8,017 nt of DNA from S012-135 sp964423785 (lineage in GTDB: Bacteria; Desulfobacterota; Desulfobulbia; Desulfobulbales; S012-135). The position numbers and the translations under genes were made by a program. Shown here one piece after another: positions 1 through 5,616 of the stretch (position 1 is its first letter; every line of letters starts with the position of its first letter). The DNA is taken from NCBI GenBank assembly GCA_964423785.1, contig CAYRGZ010000130.1:1-8017 (forward strand), read 5' to 3'. Under the pieces are notes generated by a model, which made no database searches, had not been told where the DNA came from, and saw only the letters and a list, made by a program, of their open reading frames with translations.

Positions 1-66
1 CGCGCCCCCGGAGCCTTCGGCACGGCAGCCGGCTGGGGAAAACACAAAAAGAGCCTGCGGAATTCG

Positions 67-110
67 GCGGCACGTCCATGTGCCGCACACAGCCCGTTTT
101 TCAACGGGCT
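67..110 (-). terminator. Paired hairpins downstream of cobT, possible transcript end
   Basis: Two stable stem-loops follow the cobT stop codon. The first (91-110) is an 8-bp stem AGCCCGTT/AACGGGCT closed by a GAAA tetraloop on the minus strand. The second (67-86) is a 7-bp stem GCGGCAC/GTGCCGC. Neither is followed immediately by a U-tract; a loose T-rich stretch (minus strand, about 37-51) comes a little later. This could be an intrinsic terminator, an RNA-stabilising 3' end, or a site where termination depends on Rho. Bases 1-66 hold nothing else I can support. Confidence 0.4.
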
Positions 111-133
111 GATAGTATTCCCTCGGCGGCCGC

Positions 134-1198
134 TCACCCGGCTGCCGGCGACACCGCCGCTTCCTCGAAGGTCAGCACCTCACCGAGCACCCGGGCCGCC
201 GCCTCGATGATGTTCATGGCCAGGGCGGCGCCGGTTCCTTCCCCGAGTCGCAGGTTGAGGTCAAGAAGCGGCTCGAGCCCCAGGTGCTCCTGCATAATCC
301 GATGGCCCGGCTCCAGGGACCGGTGGGCGGCGATGATGTACTGCCGGGCCAGGGGCTGGAGAGCGCAGGCGACGAGGGCCCCGGCGGTGGAGATGAAGCC
401 GTCCACCAGCACCGGCCGGCGATGGGCGACGGCCCCGAGAATGACACCGGCGATACCGCCGATCTCGAATCCCCCCACCTTGGCCAGTACGTCGATGGGG
501 TCGGCAGGATCGGGCTGATTGGTCTCTATGGCACGCTCGATCACCCGCACCTTGTTGGCATAGGCCGTATCGTCGATGCCGGTGCCACGGCCGGTGACCT
601 CGGCCGCCGGCCGGCCGGTGAGCACGGCGCAGATGGCCGCACTGGGCGTCGTGTTGGCGATCCCCATATCACCGGTACCGAACAGGTCCACCCGGTCGGC
701 GAGTTCCTCGGCCACCTCGATACCGGCCTCCACGGCCCGCACCGCCGCCGACCTCGTCATAGCCGGCCCACGGGCCATGTTGGCGGTGCCCAGGCCGACC
801 TTCTTGTCGATGATCTTGCCGGTGGCAGCCAGGTCGCTCAGATCGGCGGCCACCCCCATGTCCACCACCACTACCTCGGCGCCGGCCTGGCGGGCCAGGG
901 CGTTGATACCGGCACCGCCACGCACGAAGTTGTACACCATCTGCGGGGTGACCTCCTGGGGAAACTTGCTCACTCCCTCGGCCGCCACACCGTGATCTCC
1001 GGCCATGGTGACCACCACCCGGCGGCTGACCGGCGGCTGCAGCGACCGGCAGATACCGGCCAGATCCAGGCCGAGATCCATCAACCGTCCCAACGACCAA
1101 TGCGGCAGGGCGAGCCGATCGAGGCGTTCCTTGGCCCGCCGCCGCCACTCCTCGTCCTGCGGCGCAATCGCCGCCACGGTTCGTTCAAGCAGGCTCAT
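134..1198 (-). CDS. cobT: CobT, nicotinate-nucleotide--dimethylbenzimidazole phosphoribosyltransferase
   Basis: This cytoplasmic enzyme transfers the phosphoribosyl group of nicotinate mononucleotide to 5,6-dimethylbenzimidazole, giving alpha-ribazole 5'-phosphate for the lower loop of cobalamin. The 354-residue product has the usual family length. Visible family signatures are the AGDHGV segment near residues 66-71, the GGAGINALARQ segment near residue 95, a central TTPSAAI stretch, and a C-terminal LRLGEGTGAAL motif. Glu320 in that motif is at the position of the catalytic base of the Salmonella enzyme (Glu317 there); this alignment is by eye. The start is supported by an AAGGGA ribosome site just upstream. 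Its first 14 bases overlap the end of cobU, which indicates translational coupling in one operon under the B12 riboswitch. The base used as substrate in vivo cannot be read from the sequence. Confidence 0.96.
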   Translation of the reverse strand: MSLLERTVAAIAPQDEEWRRRAKERLDRLALPHWSLGRLMDLGLDLAGICRSLQPPVSRRVVVTMAGDHGVAAEGVSKFPQEVTPQMVYNFVRGGAGINALARQAGAEVVVVDMGVAADLSDLAATGKIIDKKVGLGTANMARGPAMTRSAAVRAVEAGIEVAEELADRVDLFGTGDMGIANTTPSAAICAVLTGRPAAEVTGRGTGIDDTAYANKVRVIERAIETNQPDPADPIDVLAKVGGFEIGGIAGVILGAVAHRRPVLVDGFISTAGALVACALQPLARQYIIAAHRSLEPGHRIMQEHLGLEPLLDLNLRLGEGTGAALAMNIIEAAARVLGEVLTFEEAAVSPAAG

Positions 1199-1772
1199 CG
1201 TTCCCTTCTTCCCTCTCCATCGGTTTTCCGTTCGAGCTCTGTCCTGACTTCAGCTCCAGGACCTGTCCGCACACCACCATGATCACCCGGTCAGCCGCCT
1301 CGCCGAACTCCTGGTTACAGAGGCCGAGGCAATCCCGGTAGCGCCGGGCAAGCGGATTGTCCGGCACGATACCGCAGCCGACCTCGTTGGTGACCACAAA
1401 CACAGTCCCCGGCCGGTCACGGATCACGGCGATGACCCGGCGGGCCCGCTCGGCCACACCATCCTCGTCGAGGTCTTCCTGATACAGCAAGTTGTTGACC
1501 CACAGGGCCAGACAATCCACCAACACCACCGGCTCCGTGGCCGCGGCCAAGACGCCGGCCAGGTCGCACGTCTCTTCCACCGTTCGCCAATCAGCGCCGC
1601 GACGCCGGCGATGGCGAAGGATCCGGGCAACCATCTCCTGGTCGCACGTCTCTTCAGACGTCGGACAGGTGGCGATGTATGCCCGCGGCCCTGGCAAATC
1701 GCAGGCCAGAACCTCAGCATAGCGGCTCTTGCCGGACCGGGCACCACCGGTGACGAGAACAAGCGTTGCCAT
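1185..1772 (-). CDS. cobU: CobU/CobP, adenosylcobinamide kinase / adenosylcobinamide-phosphate guanylyltransferase
   Basis: This bifunctional cytoplasmic enzyme phosphorylates adenosylcobinamide and then attaches GMP, making the GDP-activated corrinoid that cobalamin synthase joins to alpha-ribazole. The 195-residue product opens with a Walker A loop GGARSGKS (residues 9-16). His54, in ILRHRRRR, sits where the family carries the guanylylated histidine (inferred by alignment with CobU). Further family landmarks are ALWVNNLL and the VVTNEVGCGIVP and NPLARRYRD segments. The length is slightly above the usual 180 or so because of a polar C-terminal tail. It starts 6 nt after the preceding phosphatase stop, with GAGGG inside the end of that gene as its ribosome site, and overlaps cobT by 14 nt. 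It therefore lies in the middle of a coupled operon. Confidence 0.95.
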   Translation of the reverse strand: MATLVLVTGGARSGKSRYAEVLACDLPGPRAYIATCPTSEETCDQEMVARILRHRRRRGADWRTVEETCDLAGVLAAATEPVVLVDCLALWVNNLLYQEDLDEDGVAERARRVIAVIRDRPGTVFVVTNEVGCGIVPDNPLARRYRDCLGLCNQEFGEAADRVIMVVCGQVLELKSGQSSNGKPMEREEGNDEPA

Positions 1773-1778
1773 ACGTAG

Positions 1779-2390
1779 TTACCCTCGTTCGTTGTCCAAC
1801 GTTACGAGTCTGCCCCGCTCGCCCCAGCACTCCACCACCGCCAGACCGGCCGGCTCCACCGCAAAGGCGAACCCGTGCCGGGGATCGAGCCCCAAAAGAA
1901 GACAGAGCATCACCCGGATCACCCCGCCATGGCTGACCACGAGAATCCGCTCTTCGGCCCGCCCCCGTATCCGGTCCAGGACATCCCGGACCCGCTCGTT
2001 GAAGGCAGCCACCGCTTCTCCCTCCGGAAAGCGAAAATCCTCGAGTCCCGCCGCCCACAGCCGCACCAGGTCCGGATCACTGGCCTCGATCTCGGCAAAG
2101 GAGCGTCCCTCCCAGCGGCCGAAATCGATCTCGCGCAGATCGCCCTCCACCTCCACCGGACAGCCCACCGCCTCGGCGATGATGGCGGCGGTCTGACGGC
2201 AGCGCTGCAGAGGGCTTGCCAGGCAGCATTGGGGTCGCAGACCGGTAAGCCGTTCGGCGAGCAACGTTGCCTGCCACGGCCCCCTCCCGGCCAGGGGAGG
2301 ATCCAGAGTGCCGACATACCGGCCACGCAAGACCGGTCCCGTCTCGCCGTGCCGGGCTAGGAAAAGGGTCTGCGCCGAGGTGGTGGTCAT
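1779..2390 (-). CDS. cobC: CobC-type histidine phosphatase (probable alpha-ribazole phosphatase)
   Basis: A member of the histidine phosphatase (phosphoglycerate mutase-like) superfamily, 203 residues, likely removing the 5'-phosphate in the last steps of nucleotide-loop assembly. The catalytic RHGET motif is at residues 13-17 (His14 would be phosphorylated). Arg63 lies in SPLQRCRQTA, Glu87 in LREIDFGRWEG, and the second histidine His154 in VVSHGG. Superfamily members are hard to tell apart by sequence alone, so the substrate is assigned from its place as first gene before cobU and cobT and under a B12 riboswitch. The start is forced: an in-frame TGA lies four codons upstream and no other start codon is nearby. 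No clear Shine-Dalgarno sequence precedes it, and repeat copy A ends about 18 bp upstream. Confidence 0.85.
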   Translation of the reverse strand: MTTTSAQTLFLARHGETGPVLRGRYVGTLDPPLAGRGPWQATLLAERLTGLRPQCCLASPLQRCRQTAAIIAEAVGCPVEVEGDLREIDFGRWEGRSFAEIEASDPDLVRLWAAGLEDFRFPEGEAVAAFNERVRDVLDRIRGRAEERILVVSHGGVIRVMLCLLLGLDPRHGFAFAVEPAGLAVVECWGERGRLVTLDNERG

Positions 2391-2407
2391 ACGATCGCAT
2401 CAAGAAA

Positions 2408-2473
2408 GATAATCCCGTAAAAACTCGCAGTCGGTTCCGGCCTGGGCCGCCTGCGAGTTTTTACGAGGTCATC
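2408..2473 (-). repeat. Palindromic repeat, copy A (short form, 66 bp)
   Basis: The ends are 18-nt inverted repeats matching at 15 positions, and the inner part is a perfect 15-bp stem (2416-2430 with 2451-2465, CGTAAAAACTCGCAG and its complement). Read on the minus strand it matches the left end of copies B and C (GATGrCCTCGTAAAAA, then TCGCAGGCGG). It lacks their 46-nt core. It lies in the 5' leader of the cobC-cobU-cobT operon, after the riboswitch terminator. The stem carries CTGCGAG followed by TTTTT on either strand, so it could itself act as a bidirectional terminator. Confidence 0.8.
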
Positions 2474-2491
2474 ATTGGTTGCGATACCGTC

Positions 2492-2531
2492 AAAAAAAAT
2501 CCCGGACCGATGAAAACATCGATCCGGGATT
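2492..2531 (-). terminator. Intrinsic terminator of the cobalamin riboswitch
   Basis: On the minus strand a 15-bp stem (2517-2531 with 2498-2512, one G-U pair, loop UUUU) runs straight into a U-tract (2499-2492). It lies about 55 nt after the B12 aptamer and about 100 nt before cobC, so it is the likely expression platform: cobalamin binding would favour termination. A further 7-bp hairpin (2560-2566 with 2575-2581) lies between aptamer and terminator. I could not identify the competing antiterminator by eye. Confidence 0.88.
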
Positions 2532-2587
2532 GCCCTGTTCATCCACGTGATCCGTCCGGCGTCTTCTGGCCACGGAAGACGACCGAC

Positions 2588-2808
2588 ACCCGCAGGCAGG
2601 TGTTCTGACTTCCCCACCCTGGCCGGCAGCCTTCCCACCCGCCAACGCGGGCAGTGACTACGGGGCCGACGAACGATTCCGTCGTTGCCCCATCTGTATT
2701 TGGTTACAGGCCGGCAGGGTTTCCCTCACGAGGAGGGGCGGGGTCACAGCGGCGGGCCCGTTCCCGATTTGCACGGGATTCCCTTTCAAGCCATGACGGC
2801 ACCTGCGG
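2588..2808 (-). promoter_or_regulatory. Cobalamin (AdoCbl) riboswitch aptamer
   Basis: Read on the minus strand, the classic conserved blocks appear in order. They are GCAGGTGCC at the 5' side of the closing stem, AAAGGGAATCCCGTG with CAAATCGGGA, then CCCGCCGCTGTGA, later GTCACTGCCC with GGGTGGGAAGGC, and finally the B12 box AAGTCAGAACACCTGCC (2595-2611). The closing GCAGGT/ACCTGC stem can form between the ends. The element senses cobalamin and reduces expression of the downstream genes when B12 is plentiful. Its position ahead of three cobalamin-assembly genes fits this. Exact ends are approximate. Confidence 0.96.
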
Positions 2809-2819
2809 ATTTGTCTCCT

Positions 2820-2848
2820 CAGATACCCGATTTACGGCCGACGGTCAA
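2820..2848 (-). promoter_or_regulatory. Sigma70-type promoter of the riboswitch-cobCUT transcript
   Basis: On the minus strand TTGACC (2848-2843) and TATCTG (2825-2820) are separated by 17 nt, placing the transcript start a few bases before the riboswitch. The -35 matches consensus at five of six positions and the -10 at three. No terminator is seen between the PilZ gene (which ends at 2886) and this promoter, so some read-through from PilZ is possible. Confidence 0.6.
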
Positions 2849-2885
2849 GGGATGAGTCGGACACCACGGGCACCGCGCCGCTACC

Positions 2886-3257
2886 CTACTGGTCGGCGGG
2901 CAGGCTGTCGATGAACTCCTCGGCCACGTCGAAGGGATTTTCGGCATTGTCGAGCAGGACGCTCTGCAGGTTGGTGAAGGTACGGTAATTCATGTCGGTG
3001 AACAGCAGGGCCATGCCCTGATCGTCCACCCGCACCACCTCGCCACCCAGCCGTAACAGCCGGTTGCCGATCATGCCGGTTCGGTGGAAGGTGATGGCAC
3101 AGCGTTCACCGGGCTTGCGGTGCCGGCCACCGGCCACCTTGACACCGCTCAGACAGAGGTCGCTGGTCTCACAGGAAATCGTCTCGTCATCGAACTGGAT
3201 GTCCACCGGCGTCCGAACCGGTACCCGGGTATGCCGTCGCTGATTCTCTCCGTGCAT
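2886..3257 (-). CDS. Single-domain PilZ protein, probable c-di-GMP-binding adaptor
   Basis: A 123-residue soluble protein made almost entirely of a PilZ domain. PilZ domains bind the second messenger c-di-GMP and relay it to partners in motility, adhesion or polysaccharide export. The RxxxR motif is present at the N terminus (Arg7-Arg11, in RRHTR). The second motif, normally D/N-x-S-x-x-G, reads DLCLSG at residues 33-38: Asp33 and Gly38 are kept, but Cys35 replaces the usual Ser. Binding is therefore likely but not certain. A further beta-rich segment (RLLRLGGEVVRVDDQGMALLF) and a C-terminal helix follow. No signal peptide or membrane segment is seen. An AAGGAT ribosome site precedes the ATG. 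It stands alone, divergent from the 551-residue gene, and no partner gene is adjacent, so the process it controls is unknown. Confidence 0.85.
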   Translation of the reverse strand: MHGENQRRHTRVPVRTPVDIQFDDETISCETSDLCLSGVKVAGGRHRKPGERCAITFHRTGMIGNRLLRLGGEVVRVDDQGMALLFTDMNYRTFTNLQSVLLDNAENPFDVAEEFIDSLPADQ

Positions 3258-3315
3258 GGCCGATCCTTGATGCGATGGGCTTTACGAAACACTCCCTTTA
3301 CTACCGCTTCCTCCT

Positions 3316-3344
3316 TCTTTACCGTATTTCTTTCTGCTTGCCAA
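3316..3344 (-). promoter_or_regulatory. Weak candidate promoter of the PilZ gene
   Basis: On the minus strand TTGGCA (3344-3339) and TAAAGA (3321-3316) are 17 nt apart, giving a leader of about 50 nt to the PilZ start. The -35 is good (five of six) but the -10 is poor (three of six). The -35 lies inside the 15-bp palindrome described separately. Confidence 0.35.
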
Positions 3345-3348
3345 GCAG
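3334..3348. promoter_or_regulatory. 15-bp perfect palindrome, possible operator
   Basis: CTGCTTG-C-CAAGCAG is a perfect 7-1-7 inverted repeat between the divergent PilZ and 551-residue genes. It overlaps the candidate -35 of the PilZ promoter and lies 16 bp before the -35 of the plus-strand promoter, a placement suited to a dimeric repressor or activator. No regulator is encoded in the window. Confidence 0.4.
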
Positions 3349-3363
3349 TACGGCCGTCTTCGA

Positions 3364-3392
3364 TTGACAACCCCGGCCACCGAGCTTATGGT
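3364..3392 (+). promoter_or_regulatory. Sigma70-type promoter for the 551-residue gene
   Basis: TTGACA (3364-3369, full consensus) and TATGGT (3387-3392, four of six) are separated by exactly 17 nt. Transcription would start near 3399 and give a leader of about 150 nt that contains the whole of repeat copy B before the start codon at 3553. Confidence 0.6.
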
Positions 3393-3423
3393 GGCTGAAA
3401 AATGACGAACTCGTAATAACAAT

Positions 3424-3524
3424 GATGGCCTCGTAAAAAATCGCAGGCGGTCCAGGCCTGACACGATAATTCAACGGGCTACACGCCGCGAACTCGATGG
3501 GATCGCATTTTTTGCGATTTCATC
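3424..3524 (+). repeat. Palindromic repeat, copy B (101 bp, MITE-like)
   Basis: The ends are 18-nt inverted repeats (3424-3441 and 3507-3524) matching at 14 positions: GATGGCCTCGTAAAAAAT against the complement of the right end. The 46-nt core 3455-3500 matches copy C at 41 positions. Flanking hexamers AACAAT (left) and AAAAAT (right) are similar, which could be a worn target duplication. It carries no coding capacity and lies in the 5' leader of the 551-residue gene. Confidence 0.8.
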
Positions 3525-3552
3525 AAAAATACCATTCATTGCACCGGAACCC

Positions 3553-5208
3553 ATGGCCACCATCGTCCCCATCGACGAACAACGCCTACAAAAACTGCCA
3601 GCCAGCGAACTGGCCGGGCAGCTGATGTCCCTGCCGGCCCGCCAACGGCTGGCCACCATCCTCGAACGGTCCGACAGCGCCGCGGTGGTCGCCGCCATGA
3701 CCGCCCAGGACTTCTTCCTCACGGTCAAGGAGGCCCCCGACGCCGACGCCCTCGTACTGCTCTCCCTGGCCACCCGCGAGCAGCTCGACCACATCGTCGA
3801 TCTCGAGGGCTGGGACGGCGACCAGGTCCAACCGGGCCGAGTACTGCACTGGTGCGCCACCATGCTGGCGGCCAGCGACCGCACCCTGCTCACCTGGCTC
3901 TACCACGCCGATTTCGAACTGCTGGTCGTCCTCTTCCGCCAGTGGCTCGAACTCCTGCCGGCGGAAGAGGACGAAGACGACAAACGCAACGCCCCCACCC
4001 GAGAAACCATCGACGGGGTCCGTTTCTTCAGCATCCGTTATCCCGATTACCGGGACGTGATCCTGTTCATGCTCCGGTATCTCTTCGAGGTCCACCAGGC
4101 GTTCTACCAGGAACTCTTCTGGACCATGGAGGCAGCCCTGCCCAGCGAGATGGAGGAACTCGCCTACCGGTTCCATCGCGGCCGACTGGCCGACAACGCC
4201 ATCCCGGATCCGGACGAAGCCCACACCATCTACCATCCCCTGGCGCGCCACCGGATAAAAACCCACGAAAAATTCCGCGACGTACCGCACCGGCCGCCGG
4301 GCTTCGCCCTCACCGCCATCAGCGGCGACGGGCTGCTGGCCCAGGCCATAAGCCTGTTGCCGACAGGCCGCACCGCCACCATCGCCCAGGAACTCACCGG
4401 GCTGGCCAACAAGGTGGTCGTCGCCGACCGGCTGGCGGTGGAGGATCCTGCCAGCCTCCACGATGCCGCCGCCAAGGTTGTCGCCACCGTCAATCTCGGT
4501 CTCGAACTATACGGCGGCGACAATCCCGGCCAGGCGGTCAAGACCCTGGAAACGGTCTTCCTGGAAGACCTGTTCCGGCTCGCCCATACTGCGATCCGTA
4601 AGACGGTAGCGCCGCTCCACAAACAGGCCAAGGAAGGCTGGTTGGCCCGCTGGCCGCACGGCACGGCGATCCTCGATCCCGAATGGTCCGAGGCGGTGGA
4701 AGCGGCTCTGGATCCCACGGTGCGGCTGGTGGACGGTACCAGCGACAACCTGGTGCGCACCAGCGCCGATCTCAACCGGCTCGCCGAACTGGTGGAGACG
4801 ATCACCGCGGCGGGCCGGCTCTTCGAACGACTCGAAACCCGGTTCGGCCGTTTCTGGACCACGCTCGCGCTCTGGCCCCAGGGCCAGGCTCCCTCCCTGG
4901 AGGCGGTCACCCTGGGGGCGGTGCTCCTGACCGGCACGGTCAACCTCTGGTGGCGGGGAGAGTGGCGGCCGGAACCGCTGCCGGTGGCGGCATGGCTGGA
5001 GGTGGCGGACCTGGTCTCCGCCGAACGTTTCGCCGAGGAAGTTGAAGCAGTGCTGCTCGCCGGGATCGAGGACGAATTCCGACCGGCGGCCCGACGCTAC
5101 CTGGAGCCGGTCCTGCGACGGGTGACGGAAGCCGTCGCCGCCTGGGAGGAATCGGCACCGCCCGATGCCCGGCTGATCGACTTTCTCTTGTTCCGGTCGG
5201 CACCGTAA
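3553..5208 (+). CDS. DUF6178-like protein of unknown function (551 residues)
   Basis: I believe this resembles the uncharacterised DUF6178 family of Desulfobacterota. That is recognition from memory and no function is known. The product is predicted soluble, mostly helical and rich in Leu and Ala, with no signal peptide or clear membrane span. The N-terminal third (about residues 10-135) has short helical repeats, with phrases such as RLATILERSD and LLSLATREQLDHIVDLEGWDGD. These loosely recall the helical N-domain of MgtE-type proteins. An acidic linker AEEDEDD follows near residues 137-143, then an aromatic segment with RYPDYRDVILFMLRY, then a long helical C-terminal half. The ATG has only a weak GGAA three bases upstream; no in-frame ATG or GTG was seen nearby upstream. 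The gene appears monocistronic: its own promoter, a repeat in the leader and a strong terminator 20 bp after the stop. Confidence 0.75.
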   Translation: MATIVPIDEQRLQKLPASELAGQLMSLPARQRLATILERSDSAAVVAAMTAQDFFLTVKEAPDADALVLLSLATREQLDHIVDLEGWDGDQVQPGRVLHWCATMLAASDRTLLTWLYHADFELLVVLFRQWLELLPAEEDEDDKRNAPTRETIDGVRFFSIRYPDYRDVILFMLRYLFEVHQAFYQELFWTMEAALPSEMEELAYRFHRGRLADNAIPDPDEAHTIYHPLARHRIKTHEKFRDVPHRPPGFALTAISGDGLLAQAISLLPTGRTATIAQELTGLANKVVVADRLAVEDPASLHDAAAKVVATVNLGLELYGGDNPGQAVKTLETVFLEDLFRLAHTAIRKTVAPLHKQAKEGWLARWPHGTAILDPEWSEAVEAALDPTVRLVDGTSDNLVRTSADLNRLAELVETITAAGRLFERLETRFGRFWTTLALWPQGQAPSLEAVTLGAVLLTGTVNLWWRGEWRPEPLPVAAWLEVADLVSAERFAEEVEAVLLAGIEDEFRPAARRYLEPVLRRVTEAVAAWEESAPPDARLIDFLLFRSAP

Positions 5209-5227
5209 CGGGAGCCAGAGGAACGTC

Positions 5228-5267
5228 CACAAAAAAAAAGCGGCCGTGCTGGCCGCTTTTTTTTGTG
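5228..5267. terminator. Strong bidirectional intrinsic terminator
   Basis: The inverted repeat AGCGGCC (5239-5245) / GGCCGCT (5251-5257) with loop GTGCT is flanked by nine A on the left and eight T on the right, and by outer CAC/GTG arms. It therefore ends in a U-tract on both strands. It lies 20 bp after the 551-residue gene and about 20 bp after the convergent 59-residue gene, so it serves both. Confidence 0.93.
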
Positions 5268-5287
5268 GCTGTTCCACCGCTCACCAT

Positions 5288-5467
5288 TTAAGGACGCCGT
5301 CGCCCATGGCGAGGCTCTTCGGTCTCGGACACAACGGGAAAGACGGCGGCGGGTGGCAGATCGCCACCATCGATGGTGGCATCCATAGTGTCAGTACGGC
5401 GTGGAATCTCGATGATTCCCCCGCCTACCTTGATGATAATACTCTTGGCAACGGTTCCTTCTTGCAT
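5288..5467 (-). CDS. Small protein of unknown function (59 residues)
   Basis: I do not recognise this protein. The ATG at 5467-5465 is chosen because AAAAGGAGGG, a near-perfect Shine-Dalgarno site, ends 5 nt upstream. A longer reading from 5512 would place that site inside the gene. The N-terminal half looks beta-rich (KSIIIKVGGGIIEIPRR, about residues 8-24), followed by an acidic/glycine stretch (DATIDGGDLPP), a hydrophobic AAVFPVV patch and a basic tail RHGRRRP. There are no cysteines, signal peptide or membrane segment. It forms a complete one-gene transcript: perfect consensus promoter, about 140-nt leader, gene, then the shared terminator. It is divergent from the KamA-family gene. It could be a regulator, a small binding protein or a precursor peptide; nothing in the sequence decides this. 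Confidence 0.7.
   Translation of the reverse strand: MQEGTVAKSIIIKVGGGIIEIPRRTDTMDATIDGGDLPPAAVFPVVSETEEPRHGRRRP
5352..5380 (-). repeat. Three-arm alternating hairpin inside the small gene
   Basis: GGTGGC (5352-5357), GCCACC (5363-5368) and GGTGGC (5375-5380) alternate, so the middle arm can pair with either neighbour. The second option is a perfect 18-bp palindrome, GCCACCATCGATGGTGGC (5363-5380). In the small-gene mRNA these would be mutually exclusive stem-loops within the codons for the DATIDGGD region. Confidence 0.6.
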
Positions 5468-5610
5468 CACGACCCTCCTTTTAGTGGTTTTCCGTTCTCC
5501 TGCGGACGACACGTCCGCCCTACGGCAGCCCCAAGAAAGGAGCGTGATACGCGGCCGTCGGTTGCGGTGCGCTGGGCAGGGACCAATGTCCCCGGCTCCT
5601 TGCCGACGAC
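5468..5610 (-). promoter_or_regulatory. Structured 5' leader with Shine-Dalgarno sequestering arm (candidate cis-regulatory RNA)
   Basis: The promoter predicts a leader of roughly 140 nt before the small gene. On the minus strand CACGCUCCUUU (5546-5536) can pair with AAAGGAG (5481-5475) and CGUG (5471-5468), leaving a 3-nt GGU bulge. That is 11 base pairs covering the ribosome site up to the start codon. Other stems are GCGGACG/CGUCCGC (5518-5512 with 5508-5502, loop UGU) and GGGAC/GUCCC (5592-5588 with 5583-5579). I do not recognise a named riboswitch class. The pairing is directly visible; a regulatory role is inferred. Confidence 0.5.
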
Positions 5611-5616
5611 CCGACT

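Noticed and set aside
284..1282. Long plus-strand open frame of 332 codons opposite cobT
   Set aside because: It is the antisense shadow of cobT in GC-rich DNA; its His/Gly-rich product has no domain, while the minus-strand reading is an unmistakable CobT.
3586..4461. Minus-strand open frame of 291 codons opposite the 551-residue gene
   Set aside because: It has a low-complexity Gly/Val/Glu-rich product and no start signals; the plus-strand gene has the better composition, promoter and terminator.
5468..5512. Longer 74-residue form of the small protein starting at 5512
   Set aside because: The strong Shine-Dalgarno site lies inside this extension and points to the ATG at 5467.
5231..5610. 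tmRNA, RNase P RNA or SRP RNA, suggested by transcript size
   Set aside because: None of the conserved sequence blocks of these RNAs is present, and there is no CCA end or tag-like frame.
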